Source: Dinoroseobacter sp. (GTDB lineage Bacteria > Pseudomonadota > Alphaproteobacteria > Rhodobacterales > Rhodobacteraceae). Taken from it: DNA of 64,000 bases. Every line of letters begins with the position of its first letter. Within the stretch, counting starts at the first letter, position 1. Where the stretch lies: the NCBI GenBank assembly GCA_030066795.1, contig JASJAW010000001.1, positions 124,001 through 188,000 on the forward strand, read 5' to 3'. A program made the translations under genes and the position numbers. Shown here one piece after another: positions 7,831 to 15,394 of the stretch. Below the pieces are notes generated by a model that was given only the letters and a program-made list of their open reading frames with translations, did no database searches and was not told the origin of the DNA.

Positions 7831-9209
7831 CAACGCGGCAGACATTACTGGACAAGCTCTGGTCCAGCCATGAAATCACCCGCCGTGCGGACGGGGTCAG
7901 CCTGCTCTGGGTTGATCGGCATCTTGTACATGAGGGCTCCCACCACGCCTTTGCCAAGCTTGCCGAGCGCGGCTTGAGCGTTGCAGAGCCATCGCTCACA
8001 TTGGCTGTGGCCGATCACTATGTTCCCGTACGTGACCGCGCCAGCGGAGGAGCATCCGCGCAAATCCGCGATATGATCAGCCGGCTCACACGAAATGCCG
8101 ACGCTCATGGAATAGAACTGCTTGGACTGGACGACCCACGTCAGGGGATCGTTCATGTCGTCGGCCCCGAACTGGGGCTTACGCTTCCGGGTTTGCTGAT
8201 CAATTGTGGCGACAGTCACACGTCCACTCATGGGGCCTTTGGCGCGCTTGCATTCGGAATTGGGGCGACCGAAGTGGCGCATGTCTTGGCGACGCAAACC
8301 ATTTGGCAGAAGAAACCCCCGGTTATGCGATTGACGTTCACCGGTCGGCTTGGCCCGGGGGTCAGTGCCAAGGACCTTGCGCTGAACTGGATTGCTAAAC
8401 TGGGGGCGGATGGTGCGCGCGGTCATGCGCTCGAGTATACAGGATCGCTGATCGACGGGTTGTCGATGGATGCGCGGATGACGCTTTGCAATCTGTCCAT
8501 TGAAGGGGGTGCCCGGTTCGGGATGATCGCGCCGGATGCCACGACACTCAACTACATTCGCGGTCGCGCCTATGCGCCTCAGGGCTGTGCACTTGACCGA
8601 GCCGAGGAGGCGTGGGCGAAGCTGCACAGCGATGCGGACGCGGGTTTTGCGCGCGAGGTGACGATCGACGCAAGCGAAATCGTCCCGATTGTGACATGGG
8701 GCACCCGTCCGGATCAGGCCGCGCCGGTGACGGCGGCGGTGCCAGACGATGCGCCGGAAGCCCTTGAATACATGGGGTTGCGTGCGGGTCAGCCGATTGC
8801 CGGAACACCTGTTGATCAGGTGTTCATCGGCTCCTGCACCAATGCGCGGATCGAGGATTTGCGCGCTGCAGCCGCTGTACTGGCCGGCCGTCGCGCGCAG
8901 GTGCCTGGGCTAGTGGCTCCGGGGTCCATGGAGGTAAAGCGGCAGGCCGAGCAAGAAGGCCTCGATTTGATCTTCATCGCAGCCGGGCTGGATTGGGTCT
9001 CGGCAGGCTGTTCGATGTGTGTCGGTATGAACGGTGATCTGGTCGCGCCCGGCAAGCGCTGTGCCTCGACAACCAACCGCAATTTCCGGGGTCGTCAGGG
9101 ACCTGGCGCACGTACCCATTTGATGAGCCCGGCTATGGTTGCTGCTGCCGCGATAACTGGCAAGATCACTGATGTCCGACCGATGCTGGCGGGGCGGGAG
9201 GTCGCATGA
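7827..9209 (+). CDS. LeuC-like [4Fe-4S] hydro-lyase large subunit (catabolic)
   Basis: A 460-residue aconitase-superfamily large subunit. Hallmarks are WVDRHLVHEGSHHAF near the N-terminus, NCGDSHTSTHGAFG around residue 130, and the three Fe-S ligands Cys337 (IGSCTNARIEDL), Cys395 and Cys398 (AGCSMCVGMN). It overlaps the regulator upstream and the LeuD-like gene downstream by 4 nt each. Family members dehydrate or hydrate 2- or 3-substituted malates: isopropylmalate, citramalate, maleate and dimethylmaleate. No other leucine gene is nearby and the regulator, lyase and transporter are catabolic, so I infer hydration of a substituted maleate or fumarate to a malate for the nearby lyase. Specificity cannot be read from sequence alone. 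Confidence 0.88.
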   Translation: MTTRQTLLDKLWSSHEITRRADGVSLLWVDRHLVHEGSHHAFAKLAERGLSVAEPSLTLAVADHYVPVRDRASGGASAQIRDMISRLTRNADAHGIELLGLDDPRQGIVHVVGPELGLTLPGLLINCGDSHTSTHGAFGALAFGIGATEVAHVLATQTIWQKKPPVMRLTFTGRLGPGVSAKDLALNWIAKLGADGARGHALEYTGSLIDGLSMDARMTLCNLSIEGGARFGMIAPDATTLNYIRGRAYAPQGCALDRAEEAWAKLHSDADAGFAREVTIDASEIVPIVTWGTRPDQAAPVTAAVPDDAPEALEYMGLRAGQPIAGTPVDQVFIGSCTNARIEDLRAAAAVLAGRRAQVPGLVAPGSMEVKRQAEQEGLDLIFIAAGLDWVSAGCSMCVGMNGDLVAPGKRCASTTNRNFRGRQGPGARTHLMSPAMVAAAAITGKITDVRPMLAGREVA

Positions 9210-9820
9210 CCGGATGGACCACACATACCGGGCGCGCTGTGTCGTTGCCGATCGATGGGATCGATACGGACCAGATCATTCCGGCACGTTTCATGTCGCA
9301 ACCGCGAAGCAAAGGTTACGGCCACTTCTTGCTGCACGACCTGCGCGACGACAGTGACTTTCCACTGAACAATCCGGCGGCCAAGGGCGCGTCGATCCTT
9401 GTCTCCGGGCGCAACTTCGGGTCCGGGTCTTCGCGCGAAGCGGCGGTCTACGCACTTGTGGATGCTGGGTTTCGCGCAGTGATCGCACCCAGCTTTGGCG
9501 ACATCTTCTCCTCGAATGCCGTAAATAACGGGCTTGCTCCGGTTCAACTTGCCGAAGAGGAAGTCAATGCCCTCCACCGCGCCCTTTCGAACCGGGCCAT
9601 GTCTGTCTCGTTGGACATACAAAAGGGTCGGCTTACCCTCGGTGAAATCGAATTCGGCTTTCACCTCGATCCGGTCTGGACGCAGAAGCTGGTCGAGGGC
9701 TGGGACGACATAGATTTAACCCGCGCTTGGGCGTCGAAGATTGCAGCCTTCCGTAGTGCTGACCGCGCGGGGCGTGACTGGGCATGGCCAAAACGTCAGG
9801 CAAAGGACACCGCCCACTAG
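9206..9820 (+). CDS. LeuD-like hydro-lyase small subunit (catabolic)
   Basis: A 204-residue swivelling-domain subunit. It has IDTDQIIPARF near residue 18, GRNFGSGSSREAAVYAL (the LeuD-type GSGSSRE loop) around residue 70, and APSFGDIFSSNAVNNG. It overlaps the large subunit by 4 nt (ATGA), as expected for an obligate heterodimer. The size is normal for bacterial LeuD. It should supply the substrate-recognition arginine loop to the partner at 7827-9209. An 80-nt gap follows before the TRAP genes. Confidence 0.88.
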   Translation: MTGWTTHTGRAVSLPIDGIDTDQIIPARFMSQPRSKGYGHFLLHDLRDDSDFPLNNPAAKGASILVSGRNFGSGSSREAAVYALVDAGFRAVIAPSFGDIFSSNAVNNGLAPVQLAEEEVNALHRALSNRAMSVSLDIQKGRLTLGEIEFGFHLDPVWTQKLVEGWDDIDLTRAWASKIAAFRSADRAGRDWAWPKRQAKDTAH

Positions 9821-9899
9821 GCGGACATGGGTGGGCGCCCCCTCACGGCGCCACAACAGGGAAAGGGTGCCGGCGCACCCGACAAAAGGAGCGAAAAAC

Positions 9900-10910
9900 A
9901 TGAAACATACCATGATGGGCGCGATCCTCGGGGGAGCCATGGCCGTGGGCGGCGCCGCCCAGGCAGCAGAGACGATCACTGCGGTCCATGCTTTCCCTAC
10001 GACGCTGATCTACACCAAAAGCTTCTTGGAATTCGTCGACAAGGTGAACGAGCGCGGCGAAGGTGTGATCCAGATCGAGGTGCGCGGCGGCCCAGAAGCC
10101 ATCGGCATGTTCCAGCAGCCCGACGCGGTGCGGGACGGCATTGTGGACATGGTCTACACACCCGGCTCGTTCTACGGCGGGGCGCTGCCCGAGAAGGATG
10201 CGATGGTGGCGTCCAACCTGACCGCGATCGAAACGCGCGCGAACGGTGGCACCGAGTTGATCGACCAGATCCACCAGGAGAAAATGGGCCTGAAGTACCT
10301 CGGGTGGTTCGACAGTGGTGTGACCTACAACCTCTGGACCCGGGACGAGCCGCAATTCACCGCGGACGGCGATCTGGAAGTCCAGGGCCTGAAGCTGCGT
10401 GGCAACGCGGTCTACAACGCCTTCTTCACCGAGTATCTGGGCGCACAGGTGATCGACTTGCCGACTACGGATGTATACGCGGCGCTTGAGCGTGGTGTCG
10501 TAGACGCCACCGGCTGGACCCAGATCGGCCTGATCGATCTGAAGTGGAACGAGTTCCTCAACTATCGGATCGAGCCCAACTTTTTCTCCACCGATCTTGG
10601 CGTCATCGTGAACCTTGAAAAGTGGAACAGCCTGAGCCCTGAGGCCCAGACGATCCTGCAGGAGGTTGCGATTGAACATGAGGCGGCGTCCGTTGAAGCA
10701 CTTCGCGCCAAGCGCGATGCGGACTTCGCCGCGCTGGAAGAGCAGGGCATGCAGGTCGTCTCCCTCGAAGGGGATGCCAAGGCGCGCTACCTGGCCGCCG
10801 CCCGCGAAAAGACGTGGGAACGTATGGAAGGCCTGATGTCTGAACAACCCGGCGGCACCGGCAACTACGACCGCCTGATCGAGCTCTTTTACGACCCGGC
10901 GCTCGACTGA
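9900..10910 (+). CDS. TRAP transporter periplasmic solute-binding protein (DctP family), module A
   Basis: A 336-residue exported binding protein. The ATG at 9900 has AAGGAG upstream and opens a clear signal peptide (residues 1-23, cleavage after AAQA before ETITAVHAF); the longer open frame back to 9741 overlaps the leuD-like gene and is not used. The body follows the DctP fold (GGPEAIGMFQQPDAVRDGIVD, LKLRGNAVYNAF, ALERGVVDATGW). In DctP proteins an Arg in the LRG-type segment usually holds a carboxylate, consistent with an organic-acid ligand. It is the first gene of a P-Q-M set, followed by a strong stem-loop that probably favours its higher expression. Confidence 0.9.
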   Translation: MKHTMMGAILGGAMAVGGAAQAAETITAVHAFPTTLIYTKSFLEFVDKVNERGEGVIQIEVRGGPEAIGMFQQPDAVRDGIVDMVYTPGSFYGGALPEKDAMVASNLTAIETRANGGTELIDQIHQEKMGLKYLGWFDSGVTYNLWTRDEPQFTADGDLEVQGLKLRGNAVYNAFFTEYLGAQVIDLPTTDVYAALERGVVDATGWTQIGLIDLKWNEFLNYRIEPNFFSTDLGVIVNLEKWNSLSPEAQTILQEVAIEHEAASVEALRAKRDADFAALEEQGMQVVSLEGDAKARYLAAAREKTWERMEGLMSEQPGGTGNYDRLIELFYDPALD

Positions 10911-10919
10911 CAGCTCAAC

Positions 10920-10941
10920 GGGGCGGCGATTGCGCCGCCCC
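10920..10941 (+). terminator. GC-rich stem-loop between dctP-like and dctQ-like genes
   Basis: A perfect 9-bp stem GGGGCGGCG/CGCCGCCCC with an ATTG loop begins 10 nt after the stop of the binding-protein gene. There is no T-run, so it is more likely a 3' stability element or partial attenuator than a full terminator. It fits the usual need for excess periplasmic receptor over membrane subunits. Confidence 0.6.
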
Positions 10942-10969
10942 ACCTATTGGCCCCAAACGTTCGGCCCCG

Positions 10970-11476
10970 ATGCGCCTTCTCAAGACAGCCTATGACTACC
11001 TGATTTACGGCATGGCCATCCTTGCCGGGCTTGGGCTTGTCTGGCTGATGGTCTCGACCATTACCTCCGTCGTGATGCGCAACATGGGCGTGCAACCATT
11101 CGCTTGGCTGTTCACGTCCGCCGAATACAGCATCCTTTATCTGACCATGCTCGGGGCGCCATGGCTCGTCCGCGAGAAGGGCCACGTGCATATCGAACTG
11201 CTGACCGCTGCGCTGCCGGATGCGACCCGCGCCTGGGTCAGCCGGGGGGTGTCGCTGGCCTGCGTTCTGGTCTGCGCGATGCTCGCCTGGAAGGGCGCAG
11301 AACTGGCGATAACCAATCTGGAGCGGGGCGATTTCGACGTCCGCGCCTATTTCTTCCCGCGCTGGATTCTGACGATTTCGTTCCCCATCGCCTTCGGCTG
11401 TATGGCGATTGAATTTGCACGCTACGTGTTCGGGAGAGAACTCTGGCACTCGGGCGAGGCGGGGATACACGAATAA
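10970..11476 (+). CDS. TRAP transporter small membrane subunit (DctQ family), module A
   Basis: A 168-residue protein with four predicted membrane segments (about residues 12-35, 45-65, 90-110 and 133-155) and the DctQ-type sequence LGAPWLVREKGHVHIELL between the second and third. DctQ pairs with DctM in the cytoplasmic membrane to drive sodium-coupled uptake of substrate delivered by DctP. Its stop overlaps the dctM-like start (TAATG). Confidence 0.88.
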   Translation: MRLLKTAYDYLIYGMAILAGLGLVWLMVSTITSVVMRNMGVQPFAWLFTSAEYSILYLTMLGAPWLVREKGHVHIELLTAALPDATRAWVSRGVSLACVLVCAMLAWKGAELAITNLERGDFDVRAYFFPRWILTISFPIAFGCMAIEFARYVFGRELWHSGEAGIHE

Positions 11477-12783
11477 TGGAGTGGTTCGAGGCGCTCGCCC
11501 TGTTGCTCGGGGCCATTGTCGCGCTGATGGCGATCGGCATGCCCGTGGCCATCGCGTTTCTGGCCGCCAACATCCTTGGCGCCTGGGTGTTCATGGGCGG
11601 CGAGCGCGGGGTCGTGCAGCTTCTCAACAATGGGCTTGGGTCCCTCACGACCTACGCGCTGGTGCCGATCCCGCTTTTTCTGCTGATGGGGGAGGTGTTC
11701 TTTCACACCGGCCTTGGCGGGCGGATGTTCAACGCGATTGACCGGCTGCTGGGCCGACTGCCCGGACGGCTCAGCTATGTCACCGTTCTGGGCGGCACGG
11801 GCTTCTCCACTCTGTCAGGCTCCTCCATGGGCTCCACCGCATTGCTGGGCTCGCTGATGGTGCCCGAGATGACCGAGCGCGGCTATAAAAAGAAAATGAG
11901 TATCGGGCCGATCCTCGGCACCGGGGGCCTCGCCATCATCATCCCGCCCTCGGCACTCGCCGTGTTGCTCGCGACCCTCGCGCAGATTGACGTGGGCGGG
12001 CTGCTGATCGCGGGCGTGATCCCGGGGCTGATCCTTGCCTGTCTCTATATCGCGATGATCTGGGTCCAGACCAAGCTCGACCCCAATGCCGCGCCGGCAT
12101 ACGACGTGACGCCTATTTCACTTCTCGCCAAGCTCGGCCTGCTCGCCCGCGACGTGGTGCCGATGGTTGGCGTGATGATCATCTGCATCGCGCTGATGAT
12201 CTTCGGCATCGTCACCCCGTCCGAAGCCGCCGCCTTCGGCGCGCTGGGCGTCATCCTCCTCGCCGCGGTCTTCCGCTGCCTGACGATCGAGGCGCTCTAT
12301 AAGTCGGTCAAAGGCGCGCTGAAGGTGACGCTGATGGCCTATATGATCGTCTTCGGCTCGGCGACCTTCAGCCAGCTTCTGGCCTTCTCCGGCGCGTCGC
12401 GCGGGCTGATCACCTGGGCCACCGGGTTTGATCTGGACCCGATCTGGATGCTTCTGGCGATGTTCGGCGTGCTGCTGATCCTGGGCATGTTCATGGAGCA
12501 GATCTCGATCATGCTGCTCACCGTCCCGATCTTTTTTCCGCTGGCGGAAAGCCTCGGGTTCGACCTCATCTGGTTCGCGCTCATCATGCTGCTGGCGCTG
12601 GAGATCAGCTTCACAACCCCGCCCTTCGGGTTGCTCCTGTTCGTGATGAAAGGGGTCTCGCCCCCCGGCACGACCATGCGCGACATCTACCTTGCCGCGA
12701 TCCCTTTCATCTTCTGCTCGCTGTTGCTGGTCGCGCTCCTGATCGCCTTCCCCCCACTGGCCACGTGGTTGCCCGGACGCTAA
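11476..12783 (+). CDS. TRAP transporter large membrane subunit (DctM family), module A
   Basis: A 435-residue, about 12-TM permease. The N-terminus WFEALALLLGAIVALMAIGMPVAIAFL, the internal GTGGLAIIIPPSALAVL and TPSEAAAFGALG, and the C-terminal FTTPPFGLLLFVMKG are DctM hallmarks. It completes the P-Q-M set directly after the hydro-lyase genes, so it probably imports the substrate of module A. TRAP systems of this type usually carry carboxylates or sulfonates. Confidence 0.9.
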   Translation: MEWFEALALLLGAIVALMAIGMPVAIAFLAANILGAWVFMGGERGVVQLLNNGLGSLTTYALVPIPLFLLMGEVFFHTGLGGRMFNAIDRLLGRLPGRLSYVTVLGGTGFSTLSGSSMGSTALLGSLMVPEMTERGYKKKMSIGPILGTGGLAIIIPPSALAVLLATLAQIDVGGLLIAGVIPGLILACLYIAMIWVQTKLDPNAAPAYDVTPISLLAKLGLLARDVVPMVGVMIICIALMIFGIVTPSEAAAFGALGVILLAAVFRCLTIEALYKSVKGALKVTLMAYMIVFGSATFSQLLAFSGASRGLITWATGFDLDPIWMLLAMFGVLLILGMFMEQISIMLLTVPIFFPLAESLGFDLIWFALIMLLALEISFTTPPFGLLLFVMKGVSPPGTTMRDIYLAAIPFIFCSLLLVALLIAFPPLATWLPGR

Positions 12784-12807
12784 CCTCCTCAGCGGGAGGG
12801 ACCGGCA

Positions 12808-14325
12808 ATGAATCCAAGCCTCTGGTTGTTGCGAAGCGCGGCACGTGCGCCAGACGCGCCCGCTCTGCTGACTGGCACGGAACTCGAAAGCGACTATGCC
12901 AGTTTCGCCTATGAAACCGGTTGCCTCGCCTCCGGGTTGACTGCGCGTGGTGTTGGCCCGGGTAGCCGGATTGGGCTCTTTATGTCCAACTCGACGGATT
13001 ACCTGCGCGTGCTCTACGCCATCTGGATGACCGGCGCGGCCGCCATCCCGGTCAACTCGAAGCTTCACCCGAAAGAGGCCGCCTGGCTCCTCTCCGACGC
13101 AGAGGCGGCGCTGTGTTTCGTCTCCGAAGATCTTGCCGAAGGGCTGGCCGAAGCGAAACCGCCCTGTGGCTGCGTTCGGGTTGGCGGTGCGGAGCATGCC
13201 ACGATGACAAGCTACCCACCGATGGAAACCCCCGCCGATATGGGGCGCGATGACCTGTGCTGGCTCTTCTATACGTCCGGGACAACGGGCAAACCCAAAG
13301 GCGTGATGATCTCGGCGGGCAATGTCGCCGCTATGACGCTCAGCTATTTCGTGGATGTGGAGGACGTCTCCCAGACTGGCGCGATCCTGTATTCTGCACC
13401 CATGAGTCATGGTGCCGGGATCTACAACTTCATGTTTGTGATCCGAGGGGCGCGCCATGTCGTGCCTGCGAGCGGCGGGTTCGACCCGGCGGAGATTTTC
13501 GCGCTGAGCCGTGATCTGAAAGAGGTTTCGTTCTTTGCGGCGCCGACCATGGTGCGCCGCCTGATCGACCACGCCGAAGTGGCTGGAGAGACGGGCGAGG
13601 GCATCAAGACCTGCGTCTATGCGGGCGGTCCGATGTATCTCGCCGATATTCTTGACGCGGTCGACACGCTCGGGCCCCGCTTCGTGCAGGTCTATGGGCA
13701 GGGCGAATGCCCGATGTGCATCACCGCCCTGTCGCGCCATGACGTGACGGATCGCAGCCACCCACGCTGGCGCGAGCGTCTGGCCTCTGTCGGTGTCGCC
13801 CAGACAGTGAACGAGGTCGCCATACTTGGGAAAAACGGCCGTGCGGTGGCTCCAGGACAGACCGGCGAGATCGCCGTGCGTGGCCCGGGGGTGATGCCGG
13901 GATACTGGAACCGGCCGGAAGCGACGGTCGAGACAATCCGCGACGGTTGGCTCTGGACCGGCGATATGGGCCGGATGGATCAGGACGGCTACGTCACCAT
14001 GGTGGACCGCTCAAAAGACATGATCATCTCCGGCGGGTCGAACGTGTACCCGCGCGAGGTGGAAGAGGTGCTGCTGATCCATCCCGATGTGGCCGAGGCC
14101 TCTGTCGTTGGCCGCCCGCACCCCGAATGGGGGGAGGAGGTCGTGGCCTTCATCGTCCCGGCTTCGGGCGGCGCGCTCGACCCCGCCGCGCTTGACGCCC
14201 ATTGCCTTGATCAAATCGCGCGGTTCAAGCGGCCCAAGGCGTATTTCGCACTCGATGCACTGCCAAAGAACAATTACGGAAAGGTCCTAAAAACAGACCT
14301 ACGGGCGCGCTTGAGTGAGACTTGA
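12808..14325 (+). CDS. AMP-forming acyl-CoA synthetase
   Basis: A 505-residue ANL-superfamily ligase. The P-loop LFYTSGTTGKPKGVM lies near residue 155, the hinge segment WLWTGDMGRMDQDGY near residue 385 and SKDMIISGGSNVYPREVEEV after it; the catalytic Lys is expected in LPKNNYGKVLK at the C-terminus. These enzymes couple a carboxylic acid to CoA with ATP. It has its own GGGAGG ribosome site 24 nt after the TRAP permease stop and is probably the last gene of the rightward operon. In the model it activates the short carboxylate released by the lyase. A medium-chain or aromatic acid is equally possible on sequence. Confidence 0.88.
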   Translation: MNPSLWLLRSAARAPDAPALLTGTELESDYASFAYETGCLASGLTARGVGPGSRIGLFMSNSTDYLRVLYAIWMTGAAAIPVNSKLHPKEAAWLLSDAEAALCFVSEDLAEGLAEAKPPCGCVRVGGAEHATMTSYPPMETPADMGRDDLCWLFYTSGTTGKPKGVMISAGNVAAMTLSYFVDVEDVSQTGAILYSAPMSHGAGIYNFMFVIRGARHVVPASGGFDPAEIFALSRDLKEVSFFAAPTMVRRLIDHAEVAGETGEGIKTCVYAGGPMYLADILDAVDTLGPRFVQVYGQGECPMCITALSRHDVTDRSHPRWRERLASVGVAQTVNEVAILGKNGRAVAPGQTGEIAVRGPGVMPGYWNRPEATVETIRDGWLWTGDMGRMDQDGYVTMVDRSKDMIISGGSNVYPREVEEVLLIHPDVAEASVVGRPHPEWGEEVVAFIVPASGGALDPAALDAHCLDQIARFKRPKAYFALDALPKNNYGKVLKTDLRARLSET

Positions 14326-14437
14326 GCGGACTTTCAAATCCACATGATATCGGGAGCCTAAACTGCTGCCACAGTCCAGTTCCCACGTTCACTCAAACGG
14401 GCAGAAGCCAGTCTGGATCACGCCGGTTTGCCGGCCC

Positions 14438-14641
14438 CTATATCGTGAAGCCCAGTCGGCCAAGGGCTTCGGTTGCCTGCGCCTTTTGATCAGGCTCGCC
14501 GTAAAGAACGTTGGAGTTCAGGTCTTTGACGATACCGCTCAGGCGTTTGCTTGACATCGCTTGCCGCACGAACTCGCTTACCTCGTCTTCTGGCAGCGAC
14601 AGCACCTTGGCGATAATCGACGGGTCGTGAGGATGTGGCAT
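14438..14641 (-). CDS. Small hypothetical protein (67 aa)
   Basis: A 67-residue soluble protein beginning MPHPHDPSIIAKVLSLPEDE, chosen because GGGAGGACC lies about 8 nt before its ATG; the open frame runs further upstream without a better start. It is helical and charged with no signal peptide, membrane segment or motif I recognise. It sits alone in the scar between the two catabolic modules, opposite in direction to its neighbours. Coding status rests mainly on the ribosome site and amino-acid composition. Confidence 0.5.
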   Translation of the reverse strand: MPHPHDPSIIAKVLSLPEDEVSEFVRQAMSSKRLSGIVKDLNSNVLYGEPDQKAQATEALGRLGFTI

Positions 14642-15283
14642 CAGTGGTCCTCCCGGGCAGCAGAAATTCCCTAATATTTGCGTAGCAGTCGGGGCCGCGA
14701 CCAAGCGAGTCATTTCTTGACGCAGGTATTCGATATGAGTTTTGACCCCTGCTCAGGCCCAACTCGGGCGCGACGTGCCGTCGGTCAGCGAAACCGCCGT
14801 CGCCGTCCGTCCCCCAAGCGTAAGCGTTTCTTTTTTCTAGGATTTCGATAGCCCTCTCTGACTGTTCCGGCAGGCGGGCCACCGAGACTGGCTCCCCCAG
14901 TGTCTCGCGTTAGGGCTGGCGATGTTTGTTGAGTGTCTCATGAAACAGTGAAATGTCGCGCAACTTGGGGTAGATAAATTCAACGAAAAACAATACTGGG
15001 TTGCGCTTGCGCATGTTCGCGGGAATCACTGGCAGGTCGAACTTGCGCGCGATCATCGCCGCCGAGGCCATCCACTCCCGTTCACGCAACCTCAAGCCAA
15101 GCCGCTTGACCAGACGGCCCGAAGGCAAGCGGACGCCGGGGTTACCACACGCGCCAACCAGCGAAGGCGGATGTGCGGAGAGCAAAGCGTCAAGCTTGCC
15201 CTTTACGCCCGACCTTCGACGAGGCTGGTGTATCGGATTTGGGACGCTTTCTTGCGAGATCGGTGATGATCCCTGAAGCTTAA
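14642..15283. other. Gene-poor scar between the two catabolic modules
   Basis: About 640 nt without an intact gene. It holds the decayed acyltransferase fragment listed separately and, on the minus strand at about 14750-14882, a short frame starting MARLPEQSERAIEILEKRN that I cannot assign. I see no terminal inverted repeats or transposase motif. The patchy content suggests an old deletion or insertion boundary. Confidence 0.5.
14910..15150 (-). pseudogene. Fragment of a lysophospholipid acyltransferase (PlsC/hemolysin-like), C-terminal part
   Basis: The minus-strand frame ending in TAA at 14910 contains RLPSGRLVKRLGLRLREREW, then ARKFDLPVIPANMRKRN and LRDISLFHETLNKHRQP. This order matches the downstream half of PlsC-type 1-acylglycerol-3-phosphate or ornithine-lipid acyltransferases (a PxG block, W..A...A....PV.P, grNs.lF, lRdi.LfhE.LNK). 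The upstream catalytic HX4D half is missing, the sequence before about 15150 is unrelated, and the frame stops early. I read it as a decayed gene remnant. Confidence is limited because the match is from memory of the family. Confidence 0.5.
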
Positions 15284-15394
15284 GTGCGGCCCGCGCTGCC
15301 TCTGGGCGTAGTCTCCGAGCCGGCCCCTTTCTTATTGACTGTGCTGAGCCAAGGTTCGACTGTTGCTCTTGGGCGTTTACAGGGGGAAGGCTCG

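Noticed and set aside
7827..9820. LeuCD-like pair considered as the leucine biosynthetic isopropylmalate isomerase
   Set aside because: The overlap with a HutC regulator and the catabolic and TRAP neighbours argue against it, though not decisively without a tree.
9843..10943. 366-codon minus-strand open frame
   Set aside because: Exact antisense of the DctP gene with no ribosome site or recognisable fold.
12118..13761. 547-codon minus-strand open frame
   Set aside because: Antisense to the DctM and acyl-CoA synthetase genes; charged low-complexity translation with no domain, explained by high G+C codon bias.
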